Positions 20,979 to 34,200 of a stretch of 60,000 bases of DNA are shown here, piece by piece (position 1 is the stretch's first letter; each line of letters starts with the position of its first letter). The notes below the pieces were generated by a model, which did not search any database, was not told where the DNA came from, and saw nothing but the letters and a program-made list of their open reading frames with translations. A program made the translations under genes and the position numbers. Source of the stretch: Membranipora membranacea (taxonomy: Eukaryota; Bryozoa; Gymnolaemata; Cheilostomatida; Membraniporidae); NCBI GenBank assembly GCA_914767715.1, contig OU612075.1, positions 12,650,001 to 12,710,000 of the forward strand, in the 5' to 3' direction.

Positions 20979-23900
20979 CATGGTGAAATGGTTACCCATA
21001 GGACAGGTGGCAGGGTGGCGACAGAAATAATTGTTACTATTTCACTAATGAATTAAAGCAGTATACAGGTTTTTAATCATGTGATTTGGAAAGGATTTTG
21101 TGCTCTGTGAATCTCCTTGAGGGTATAAATAAACTTTATACATAATTTAATTCGCATCCGGGTGAACATCGATCAAGTCATATCTTCGGAATATATTTTG
21201 TGCGTGTCGAGCTACATTTTATACCCTTGGCGCCATCCAGGAGAAACACCCCAATTAAAAAGGAGCTGCATGCAGATACTGTAATATTCCTTCAAATCCC
21301 AATATTGAGCTTTTGTTATTGATTTAGTGTAATGCTTTTATCCAGTATTTGATAGAGGGGAGATTTGAGAATGAACGACTTTCTATTTTGGATATTGTAT
21401 TTTTTAAGTACTGCAGAGTCAGTTTGCATGTTTAACGATGCAATACAACGAGATCCTGCTCGAAACTAGCTAAAACTACTGTAATTACCAAAATTATGGT
21501 TATGAACTGACCCAGCTCATGATATATTTGGTGCATATTATGAATCAAATTCCACCCTCGGTACCATATAGGGAGAACACTGTATTTCAGGGTCAGAATT
21601 ACTGTAATACCCCTAAAATGCATACTTTAAAATGTTCAACTGGCTTTTTTTCAGTTGATTTACCTTTGACTCAACGTAACGACTTGTGAGGTAATAATTT
21701 GGTTATTTGGTTAATACAGTACTAAGCTTTCAGTTGTCAAACCTTTCAATATGGTAAATGCCTACACGAAAGCCAGCTCATATTACTGGAATATACCGAT
21801 AGTGTGCTCTACTGTAATATCCAGATAATATGCCTATAAATGAGCCATTTCTCGCAAATTACTTGGCTTTTGTAAATCAGATTTTCTCAAATAAGTTGAT
21901 TTTTGCTTGAAAATTGGAAATTATCCCGAAAACAAGCAATGTCCTCCTTATCATCCTGAGTGTCCTATAAAGCTAGATAATGACCCAGAGAGTTATGTAA
22001 CATCTCTGTGACCCAAATCACTATGGACAAATGGGTCAGCTTTCTGGCACAGCAATATGATAGGCATTTATTTGCTTTAAACACATAAAGTACCCCCAGC
22101 CCACAAGGCAGGGTGGGTAGGCCTTAAAATATTGATCAATTTTGTGCAGAAAATTGACGGCCTATTTGTAAGCAAAGGCAAGGTATAGATCGGCAGGTAT
22201 CTGTTTAATGCATCGTTCTGATCGATGAATGTTTGCAGAACAACTTCTTGCATTCTCATATCTACACTAATCATGATTATTATGCTGTTATATTTGGTGC
22301 CACTTATGAAACAAATCCCACTCTTGGTACAATTTAGGGAGAACACTGTACACGAAATAATGTATGTCAGGGTCAGAGTTACTGTAATACCCCTAAAATG
22401 CTACTTTAAAATGTTCAACTGGCGTTTTTTCAGTTGATTTACCTTTAACTCAACGTAACGGCTTGTGAGGTAATAATTTGGTTATTTGGTTAATACAGTA
22501 CTAAGCTTTCAGTTGTCAAACCTTTCAATATGGTAAATGCCTACACGAAAGCCAGCTCATATTACTGGAATATACCGATAGTGTGCTCTACTGTAATATC
22601 CAGATAATATGCCTATAAATGAGCCATTTCTCGCAAATTACTTGGCTTTTGTAAATCAGATTTTCTCAAATAAGTTGATTTTTGCTTGAAAATTGGGAAT
22701 TATCCCGAAAACAAGCAATGTCCTCCTTATCATCCTGAGTGTCCTATAAAGCTAGATAATGACCCAGAGAGTTATGTAACATCTCTGTGACCCAAATCAC
22801 TATGGACAAATGGGTCAGCTTTCTGGCACAGCAATATGATAGGCATTCATTTGCTTTAAACACATAGAGTACCCCCCAGCCCACAAGGCAGGGTGGGTAG
22901 GCCTTAAAATATTGATCAATTTTGTGCAGAAAGTTGACGACCTATTTGTAAGCATAGGCGAGGTATAGAACGGCAGGTCTCTGGCCAATGCATCGTTCTG
23001 ATCCATGAATGTTTGCAGAAAAACTTCTTGCATTCTCCTATCTAATCTAATCATGATTATTATGCTGTTATATTTGGTGCCATTTATGAAACAAATTCCT
23101 TCCTTGGTACCATTCAGGGAGAAAACTGTACTTGGAAAAATGTATGGTCGGTCCGAGTTACTGTAATACCCCTAAAGTGCACAATTTTAAATCTATAACT
23201 GACTTTGTTTCGGGTAATTTATCTTTTAATCTATGTAATGACTCCTGACGTAATAATTTGGTTATTTGGTCAATACAGTACTTAGCTTCCAGTTGTCAAT
23301 CCATTCAAAATATTTAAAGCCTACAACGAAAGCTTGCTCATACTACTGGAATATACCAATAACATGCTCAACTGTAATAGCCAAATAATATGCTTATAAA
23401 TGAGCCATCTCTCGCAAATTACTCAGCTTTTTGTAAATCAGATTTTCTCAAATAAGTTGATTTTTGCTTGAAAATTAGGAGTTATCCCGAAAACAAGCAA
23501 AGTCCTCCTTATCATCCTGAGTGTCCTATAAAAGCCACATAATGACCCAGAGAATTGTGTAACATCTCTGTGACCCGAATCATGAAGTAAAATAGGGTCA
23601 GCTTTCTGGTACAGCAATAGCATGAGTTATTACTGCTACCATGGTGTCATAGTTACCCCTAGGGCAGGTGACAAGGTGGCAACAAAAAAATAGTTATTCC
23701 TATTTTGGTCAAAAAAAGAGGCGGTAAACATGTTCTAAATCATGTTATTTATAAGCAATGTTGTGCACATTTGTCTCCTTGAGGGTGTAAACTTTATACA
23801 TGTTTAATTGGCGTTGTGACCAGTATCGATCATGTCACATTATTAGAGTATATTTTGTGCATTTTGTGATTCAGATTCTACCCTTGGCCCCATGGAGGGG

Positions 23901-24247
23901 GAACATGCCCATGCTGTGGAACATGACATGGTCCGTCTTGAACAATGACATGGTGTTATGATCATCCCCCAGCACACATGCCAGGGTGGGCTTACCTTAA
24001 TGTATTGATCAAATTAGGGTTTGAATTAAATGTACTATTTTGTCAGCCAAGACAAGAGGTTTCTGGTACAGCAATAGCATGAGTTATTACTGCTACCATG
24101 GTGTCATAGTTACCCCTAGGGCAGGTGACAAGGTGGCAACAAAAAAATAGTTATTCCTATTTTGGTCAAAAAAAGAGGCGGTAAACATGTTCTAAATCAT
24201 GTTATTTATAAGCAATGTTGTGCACATTTGTCTCCTTGAGGGTGTAA
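20979..24247. repeat. Complex tandem-repeat region with a 780-bp unit
   Basis: The landmark ctgtaatacccctaaa recurs at about 21,601, 22,381 and 23,160, a 780-bp period. The first two units are nearly identical and the third is more diverged. Related outer segments lie at 20,979-21,230 and 23,637-23,990 (accaaggtggc-like and gtctccttgagggt blocks). The units contain a shared minus-strand open segment with the motif THPALWAGG. Confidence 0.9.
23603..24247. repeat. Exact 188-bp direct repeat, 457 bp apart
   Basis: 23,603-23,790 and 24,060-24,247 appear identical by eye, from tttctggtacagcaatag to cttgagggtgtaa. This implies a very recent duplication or an assembly artefact. Confidence 0.9.
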
Positions 24248-24483
24248 TTTTGATTAATCTGGTCGCCCTTTTAGTTTCCCAAGTATCATTTATATCAGAT
24301 ATGACACCTTTTCTTGAGAATTCTGGTACAGAAATTCATCATGTGTTACGATGTTACTAAAACATTTAATAAATATATTTCTAACTGGCCAGCAGCAAAC
24401 AATATTACAAAGAATCTCATCAATAGAATAGAACAATTATCGGACTTGAAACCTGCAAGCTTTCTGAAAGGCTGCTCCCAATA

Positions 24484-24556
24484 AATGTGTCGGCTCTGAT
24501 TGGCTGATTGGTGGTTTTCCCACCCAACAGCCAATCATATCAGAGCCAACATATTG
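24484..24556. mobile_element. MITE family 1 (GGCTCTGATTGGCTG ends), short copy
   Basis: Left end gtgtcggctctgattggctg and right end cagccaatcatatcagagcc are inverted copies around about 20 bp. Confidence 0.75.
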
Positions 24557-25173
24557 GCTAGCTGTAATAGGACAAAAAAAAGAGGAAATCTAAAATCATC
24601 AGGCTTGACCCAGCAAGAGATACATACACGTGTAAAATAATACAAAAGAGAGTATAAATAATGTACAATAATAAAGCTGAGAAATATTAGGGGCGGAGGT
24701 GGTGGGACCCTCGGAAAAATACCCGGGCTCACATAAATATTTACCATCACCTAGGAATAGGATTGACTAGTGAAAAGTGTTTTTCTCCAAAGAAGATTTT
24801 GGAAAAAATAAATAGAACATGAAATTTAAGCAGAGGAGGTGACTGACTAGTTTCCAGTGAGGAATTTTTTCGGTGAACTTCTCCCAAAAATTCACTCACA
24901 GCAGAAAGAATAGATATTTACATGCAGTGTTCTGGATGTGCCACGTTTCATTGGAGGCCAATGCTAAGCTATGGTCCAGCCTACAAACCAGGTAACATGT
25001 CTTATACTTTACGTATACCAGGCACATTTGGACTCTCATAAATTGAGGTATTATATAGTTGATAAATCAGTGGCGATTACATCTGTAGCTCTGATTGTGA
25101 CTGGGGCGCACGGCCCTGGATGATGCCTCCGAGAGCATATTGAGGCCTCTGGGAGCATATTGGAGGTTATCCC
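24557..25173. other. 3' flank of the DGK gene
   Basis: Presumed 3' UTR and downstream DNA of the minus-strand DGK. I did not find a canonical polyadenylation signal on the minus strand within about 700 bases of the stop. Confidence 0.4.
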
Positions 25174-25278
25174 CTACACATTACCGGATGAACTAGAGTG
25201 TGAATCTTTACCAAACGGGTAAGATTTCAGAGCTGACAGAAGCCTTTTTACATGTCCAACTTTTGTTATCCCCAGATC
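25174..25278 (-). CDS. DGKD/DGKH: DGK exon 28: SAM end and stop
   Basis: 105 nt, phase 0 start, acceptor tatatttgtag. [20 protein letters not shown] completes the SAM helix, then a Ser-rich end and TAG at 25,176-25,174. Confidence 0.93.
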   Translation of the reverse strand, partial: DLGITKVGHVKRLLSALKSYPFGKDSHSSSSGNV

Positions 25279-28200
25279 CTACAAATATAAAAAATAATAT
25301 CATTTTATCAATATATGAATAATCAATTAATGTGTCAGTCAGTTAGAATTCAGTTTACAAAGTATTTGGGGTTTCAATAAGACAGTATCTCCTGGAAATA
25401 ATACTGAACTTTGATTTGAAAGGAAAATAAACCTTGCTTCTGGTTTTTGCTTGTAGTGCAGGCCGCTTCCTAACTAGAAGAGGAAATATGGTATGAGCAG
25501 CGGTGAGCAGTCTCCCGGATAAAGCATTGAGCAGTAGAGTATTCACAAGAGAAAAAGTCTGCCAGTTCGTTTTGCAGGATTTGATATCTAGCCTACATTT
25601 TCTCCACCAACTACTTGACATATGCTCCAAACCTAAGTTGGCTAAATTACATGCTAGATAACTTTAGGTCACCCCTCAAACTAGCTACACTAAACTGCAA
25701 CTAATATTTTTTCCTCTACGGTAATAGATGTGTACCGACCTTTAGGTCCTGTCTCTGTAGGTGTAGTAGCTCCGAACCTCGGATGTCGTTACGCATGAAT
25801 AGCTGTGAATATTCAGCCAATCCAATACTAGTCAGCCAGTTAGCTACATCCTCAACGCTCCAGCCACCGATCACCGTCTCTGTACAAAACAACATACTGT
25901 CAGTACCACTAGATGTAATAATGCTCGGATTCGAAAATACAGTTGGCTGAATAGAGTTGAAATGGCCTTGTCCTGAGCGGTTTGTTGAGTGAACGATGCG
26001 TGAGTTAATGTGAAATTAGAGGACAATGTGTACCCAATTACACTCTACGGTGCCGGTCACCAATTAAAATCTCCAGTAAGTTTGTGTATTAAAGCTTGGC
26101 TTGGCCGAATATAACAAAGTATTCATTTATGTAAGGGTGTTGTTAATGCTAAGTTAATACCATGTCAGACTATCGCATTGCTACTGGCCTTCATTGAATT
26201 ACTCTATTAAAATCCATTAGTTGATCTTCATCAATTTCGATTTGAGAATCGATCTCCTGAAAGACAGTTGAATCCCTGGCCACATGATAACAACAATAAT
26301 AAAAATCTCATATAAACCAAATTTGTAAAGATCCATTTTTAGGGGGGAACAATCACTTTAATTATGACGCAGTCATAATAGGTCTTTACATATGTTATCA
26401 TAGCATAAACATATAAATTGCTATACTCATCATTACTAATTCCATTGTTTTGTTTATGGTTTATAAACTAATTAAAGAAAATACTGCATGTTGCTGTATT
26501 TCTCACAAGTTGTCCCCTCTTGCGAAAGTATGTATGTGCGAAAAGACAACTCCTTTGAAAAATTAGCACACTGAATATTAAGTGAACTATGGTGTGTGTA
26601 ATGTCATACGACATGTGCGATAAAAAAATCAGAGCTTTAAAAGTGCCAAACAACCTTGAATACTCGGACAATCAGACATATAAGTGACGTAAAGCCATGA
26701 GAGATTAGTTCCAAAGACAGACATGCAATAAAATATAGTCAGACGTCTAGAAAATACATCAGACAGTTAATTTTAACTTTCTCTCCGAGTCGCTTCTTTC
26801 GGCGCATATACACAACTGTGAGAAGTTGAACATGACATTCTAGATTTGCATGACATCAAGTTATCGAGTGGAAAAATTTCAAGCTGTTTCCAAAATGATA
26901 CAAACAATGAAAAGCGACATTCAATTATAAATCTAACATAAAACATGGTTTGAAAGATTTGAGAAAAAGTTGTGTGCTTCAGAAACTTCCGGACCATTCA
27001 TTTATAAAATATTGCAATACTCGCGTCTATTACAGCATAAAAAGAGAGAGACATAGTAATGACAAAGTCACAACAAGACTGAAATTTCTTACCACTTTTA
27101 GCAATATGGATTTTGATGATTTGCAACTTTAGTGCAAATCTAAAATAACATGTATGACTGATGTTACTCTGCGCCATTCGAATCATTTGTATATGTTAAA
27201 CTTTTAAAATGTCGTCAACATGATGTATTGCAACCTCCAACTGTTAGGGGGTTATTTCCAAAGAAAAATTTGATCAACTTGTCTATATTCTGCCAACATG
27301 GACTGAGAAAAGTTTGCTACTCTTCTTCTTGCTTCTATCTTTTGAAAATTGCACTGCATTTCACACGAGTGTATCTAGGACCGCTCTGAAGAGAGAACAA
27401 GATCCAGCTAGGGTAGGCCTCAATTGATACACATCTACACATAGTTTGAGTACTCATACTCAGCCTTGATTGCTTGTAGGGGCATTCCATAATCAATCAC
27501 ATGTGACTGGAATGCCACTACCCAAGAAGAGTTTCAGAACTTAAACTAAACTAAACATATATTAGCATAACAACAAACCTTTATTACTTTGCATAGCTTG
27601 GTTAGCTGGTTGCTGTTTAGTGCTTGACCTCTTATGACGACCTATTAGTCTACCAATTAGCCTGAATGGGCCGTGTCTGTGTTTCTGCTGTGTTGCCTGG
27701 TTAGCTTCTCCACTACTGCATGTACTGGATGAGAACTTGTGTAGTTCAGTCTGAGTGTGCTGCAGTGCTGAGCGTAGCTGCGTTATACATTCCGTGTCAA
27801 GGTCGCCACCACTAGAACTTGGCTACAACGATCCATTCAATATCAAGTACTTTGTTAGGACTTCCCAATGTGTGGCTCCGCTCTGATCGACCGTTGGATG
27901 AGAAAGGGCCAATTATAGGTCATTGAAAGTATTTATATTGATATTTTGATATAAATATTGAAATCAGTACTTTGAAAAAAAGACCTTCTGACCTGGCATA
28001 AGCTCTCTCCCAACCACCAGCCAATCAGATCCAACATATTGGCTAGGAAGAACCGACTGAGCATCTAATCCAATGTAGTAACATTAAAACAGGTCGATAC
28101 GTATAATTCCCTGTGTTGTTGTATCTTATTATCTTGTTGTGGACTAATATTTCTCCAGCAGATACATGGAATATAACTACCAAAAGTATTGCCTAGATCA

Positions 28201-31200
28201 AGATTGATCCAGTTTGGCTGCATTCCAGATGCTACCCTTCCAATGGTCAAGCCGCAGGCATAGAGCGGTGACCAGTGGAGTGAGAGCAACTCTGAAAGCA
28301 GGCAAATGGACCAAACTTGGTCTTAGTATTGACTATGATTACAATTGGGTCAAAATTTGGTCTAATCCTAGGCCTATGGTCTTATAATGGTACACAGAAT
28401 GAGAAATGCGAATGTTGGATACCTTAGAATCATCAGAATAATGAGTGAGAAGCTCCTGTACTTCAGCACAGAGCTCTGTTGAGCACAAGGATAACTCTTG
28501 TAGACCTGCTTGAGTAGCCTACAATGACAGATTGTATGTGTTATTAACAGAATCAGGTGAGAATGTATATATAGAATACTGTATGTCAGGAGTGAGAAAA
28601 AAAGTGGAGGTTGATTAATAACATGATGTTAGTTTCCTTCGCCAGGGGGCCGTCGGACGAGGGGTAAAAGTCTGGGGGGGCTCAGACAAGATAATAGTAT
28701 ATTCCCTCTGCATTATCGGCGATAACAGATTCATCCATTAACATAAATGGGTTACTAAGCCAAAATTGATAAAGAAAAGCAAACCCACCTTGCTGCCAGA
28801 CGAGATTACTGGGATCATGAAAATCAGCCTACTCCCTAATTATTCATAAATTTATTTATCATTGAAATGAAATTTTGTTTCCAGATGTTCGCAAGTATTG
28901 TCCACTCTTGTTAAATAAATGCATGTGCGGAAAGACAACTCCCAAACAAAAAGCCAATTTTGAATGAAATAGGCCAATTAATAATAAATCAATGGTATTT
29001 TCAAAGTAAAAACATAAAATTTTCATACCATCTCATTGTAGTAAAATATGCTGTGCAACCCCATCAACAGTCTGAGGACGCAATGTGAACTTCAGGCCAT
29101 ACCTGGTTTAAGTGCTCAAACTGTGGCCGGGTTGCTGGAAGTGGCAATAAATCACCAACAGGGTGCGCGGGCAGCAGATAATAATGGAGCGCCACAACAA
29201 GCAACCTGAGCAGATTTTGGCTAACTACACTGGGTCATTTCAAATCATTAAGAGGATCTAAGCAAGAAAATCCGCTATGAGTTGTTGAGTTCGTCTGAGG
29301 TAAGAAGGTAAAAAATCAAAGAGTTGCATTGCTAAAGAGGCTTCGGACAGGCTTTAATAGCTGCTTTTGGAAGCCTGACTGCCATGCCTCCAAAAGTCTT
29401 TCGGAAGCCTGACTGCCATGCCTCCAAAAGTCTAGATCTTGCATCATATTCAATCACTAGTAGGTTTAAACATACAAAACAAACTCACATCATCTAGGGA
29501 GACGAATTCACCACATTTACTTAGAGCGTGTTCGCTGGGTCTCATTGTGCCGGCACTTTTCATAGAAGTAAGCTACAACACCAATAGTTATATGACCAGG
29601 TGTACCACAGAAAAGGAAGCTGAAGGTAACAAGGCATATAAACCACACTGACATCGAGACTCCATTATTAGCATGTGTATCTCTGATTTTTAGAGACAAT
29701 TTAGTGTGAGTACCTATCAATAAGCCCGTATTAATTATTGAAATTTACCTCGGGTCGTCACACCAAATTCCTTCTGATGGTACTCATGCTAAGTGAATTA
29801 CTTCACTCTCTATCGATCAGAGATATACAAGCAATAGTAAAGCATGTGATCAGTGTGGATATCAACTTAAAGTCGGGTTATATAAAGGGTTATGGTGTCG
29901 TCAAGCAGGTCACATATTTCAAAAGCTGTGCTTTAGATCTGAAACAAGGGGGATAAGTAACAATCAGAGTCTTAGCCAGTCAGCAGAGACACTAAGATAA
30001 CACTACTCTCCTCCTGCTAACAAGACAACATTGTTTTGCGAAACTTAATGTGACCTGCTGTCCATGGTAAGGGAAAGTTAAAATTGCTTGGGATCATCGT
30101 CAAATATGGTTTTACTCTACACAGCGGATTAAATAACAATAAGTAAAGATATATATTCAACTGATTTCTGTCCGGATAAGGAGGAGGAATAATGAAAGTG
30201 TATAAGAGACACCAAGGGGATATCTATGAGATCAGCAGAGAATCAAACATTTCAATTCCAGACTCCGAGTAGCCAATATGTTGGTTTTGATTGGCAGATG
30301 GGAAGGAGAAAGAGAGAACAAATATAGGTCAGATGTTAATTCCCAGAAATAACTATTGATAAATAGTGAATTTGAATGTAATTCAGTTTCAATTTCACTA
30401 TAACCCAATATGTACTTTAAGTAACCTTGTAATGGCTCTTTTTCCAACAATGCAACCAATCAGATCAATCAGAGCCAGCACATTGGCACATCTACAGATG
30501 ACAACATACACAATCGACGAGCTGACGGGTGGCTAACACTAAGCTCTGTATCTGTGTATCAGTCATGTGAGCGTCGACACTATCACTGCTGGCCTGTGTC
30601 CGTCGGGACGCCTCAGGGCTGTGTACACTAGAGGCAGAGCTCCCAGCGGCTCCGGTAGTTTGTAGTTTCTCTTTACTCTGTCTCTCTGACCATGAGCGAT
30701 ATGTGTGCTCAAAACTCTTGAATATGGTAAAGTTATATTAAAAGGAATACTGATACAGACAGTGAGAGTTAACTTGGACTCATCCATTTTTGCGAGAAAG
30801 CTTTCAATTGATTACTTCTTGATTAATTGAAAGGGTCAAAACCAGACTGACACACTCACAGAACTATACCTAGCCGCATTTGCATATCACGGATACACAC
30901 TTGAAAATATGTGATTATTGGCAAGTTGACCCCTCTTTGTTCAGAGGGGAGATAACTCAGATAAATTTGGATTATCAAAGAGGTTATCTTCTCCTTGAAC
31001 AAAGAGGGGACAACTTGATAATAATTATATTACATAATTATATATCAAACAATAATTGTCAGCATACATTCTTGCGAATTACCTTGCTTCATATATTAGA
31101 ATCACATACATACCCTGTCTCTGGTTAGCATCTGAGCTCTGTTCTTATGTTTGATCATCACAAAACCAGGATTCTGCAGCCAAGCTTCTCCATCTACCTG

Positions 31201-34200
31201 CATCGGGACTGCATCACTACCTAGAATTGTGATCTTTACTGTCCTACACTGCAAAATAGAAAATAATAATCTATAAAAATATGGTTTTACTATTTCTGCT
31301 ACCTAGAGAGGTAGTTTATCAGACTAATCATGTAAATCACAAACCAATTTTGGGGTGACCAGTTGTTTGATTTTTCTACAGCCACCACTAACTACTAAGT
31401 TTCTCAGCTGATAATTAAGGTACCCTAATATCTTTCCATCGACACATTGTTTGAGTGCCTTTATTCAACAAATTTGCAGTCAGACAAGCAGTGAGTCTTG
31501 ATATGATAAAAATCAGATAGTCTGTGTTAACGAATGTTTGTTCGTTAAACTTAACCTGTCAAAAGCATAGTTCCTGAACATGAATGAGAATTGAGGAAAA
31601 GCTATGACAATCACAGACTCTCAAATGGTTATAGAAAGATTTGTTTATGTGTTTACCTGAGCAATCCTGTGATACTGGAGATTGATGAATCTGGACACAC
31701 CAATGTGCGCACTGCCATAAACAGCCATTACTTCTATTATCTTATCATCAAAAGAGGGGGATGTGAACGGCTACAAAAATTATGTAATGTTTTATATCAA
31801 TCTATAGTATGATAATGATGTGACATAGGCAGTTCAAATGCTTCCCGTTAGATTATATGGGAATGAATAATGGATAATAGTTCAAACAATCCAGCTCCAG
31901 CCTCCAGCCTCCAGCATCACATGAGGCTGGTGATGAATTTTCTTAAAACTGGTGTCAGCCTGATATATTTTGTTTGAATAATTAATGATTTGCTTTTTTT
32001 TGAATTTTTTTTGCTTATTCTGAAAAACATTTTAAACAAATGAGATTTATGCCAATAAAAGTAATAATATATATAATATATTAAATATACATCAAGGGCT
32101 TACCTCATTGGACCCAGGCATACTAAAACCCCAGAAGTTAGTGCCTCCGCTATAACTCGGTATATTGAGCACTACTATTCCCTGTAGGTTAGGTAAAGGT
32201 ATCTGCTGGCCATCACATTCGAGTCGAATACGCCTCTCAAAATTTCTATAAGTGCGAGTAATGATCTCCTTTCCACCAAGAGAAGCGAAAGTCATCAGAT
32301 TTCTAGCCCGACTCCTGCAATACAAGCAGATAAGTCCATGAGAAGAAAAAAGATTAGTGTGCAAGCTATAATACAAACGTAGCTTGAGCACTCAGAACAC
32401 CAATGATTGTACCTTGTATGGCAACCTAAAATGGGCGCAGATAGACACATATAAACTAGACAAACCTAAATCTTGCTGGATGGTGTTCTCTTTGATAGTG
32501 GAATTCCAGCATAATCTTAGCATCTATTCCGATGCCAATGTAATTGTTCATGACAGCTTTTTCCTCTAGGCCAGCTCTAGAAAGGAGATAGAAGTTGAAA
32601 TACAAATAACACATGTTTGGAATAAACAGAATTTTGTTTGCAAGGCACGCAACAATTATTTAAAATAATGAAGCATTCTGATTGGGTAATTGGGTAATTT
32701 CAACCTACTCTGAGTGGTCATTGGCTAATAAAAACAGAGCAAATCTCAATAAATCGATATGACAACATTTGGGATACATCGATAACCTTAAATCTCCAAA
32801 CCTAAAAGCTCAGCTCATCCAATATTCATACTAAATTTGGAATTATAACAAGATATTGGTCATGGCTGGAGTCTTAAACTCATATATTTTAATCATGGAT
32901 AGTTTGGGGTGCACCAATAAATCCGGGTCAATCAGTGCGAGATCACATACTAATGAGGGACCCATCAAGTATCCTACATTTCATCAGCAACATCGCCATA
33001 CTAACTGCAAAGATCGCTAGCCCAAAAGATACTATGGTATGATTTGGAGTTAGAATGTTGCTGATTGGTTTGATGAGACAACCAATCACAGGCAGTCTTA
33101 CAATAGAAGCTGGGAATGAGGCGTGTATAAGACTTACAAGAGTGCTTGGTCATCGAACGGGGGAACTACAGGTGCACAGAGAGCATCAGCATTAGCAAGT
33201 AACAACTTGCCAATAAAACTCCCGTTGCCTTCCAACTTGTTAGCTATAGCATTACGAACTGAAATAAAATGGGTTGTGCATCACATCAAAACACATTGGA
33301 GTATGCATGTGATGGGTTGCTACTTATATAGTGCTGTTAGGAAGTACTTAAGAAGGGGCAGATGTCTAGTTCTACGGTTATGCAAACAGCAAAACTCTCA
33401 GTTACGAATGTGATACAACTAGAAAATGTTGCATGCTCGGTTTTATTGGTGTATTCGAACAAAACAAAACTGTGTCTGAAGCCTAATCTCACACATTATC
33501 ACAAAAGAGTGATGCCAGTTATCATGTTGGTAGTAGAAGGATGGCTATGATGTGATACCAATGCCTAGAAGCACACTACCTCTAAACCTACCCCTTAGTG
33601 ATGAAGACTGTTTAGCTTGAGGTTGAGGAGCAGCCGCTATGGTCGCCATTGAAGGTTCTGAGGCGGTTTTTGGTGCAGTACTTATGGCACTTATTCTTCT
33701 ACTCGGAGATGCTGTGAGATCAGAAAAAGCATGAACATGAACAAATGGTCGTCCCAGATAGCAGACTGAATACTTATGCTACAGATCAATTTGATAAAAT
33801 TTGAAGTGCATGAAATTTGACGCACATTCAGACTCCTTTGAGGCTGAATGATTGCAAAAGATATAGTTAGCATTATATCCCGTTAACACATTATTACCCT
33901 ATATTAAAACATCAACCTGGACCAGGAAAACAGACATCAACCTATAGTATGTTGCATTGCATCAGATTTTTTTGTATTGTAGATGCTTCATGTAATAGTA
34001 TCTTCAGGATCTTTGCAATGCTAGTTATTAAGACTGATGGGACAGGATTTCAGAGCCTGCACATCATATCAAGTGTTTTAAAACATCCAGGATGAGCTGG
34101 TAATTTGGATTTTTAAAATTCAATTTTCTACATCATGATGTACAAGAAAATATCCAACATTTGTACATCAGTATGGTTTAGCTTCTATTGTCTACTGTCT

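Larger units (their letters stand above)
28519..30509. other. DGK intron 24 and its contents
   Basis: About 2 kb with no exon seen. It includes a 34-bp direct repeat at 29,369-29,436 (ggaagcctgactgccatgcc units) and a MITE family 1 copy at 30,271-30,487. Confidence 0.6.
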
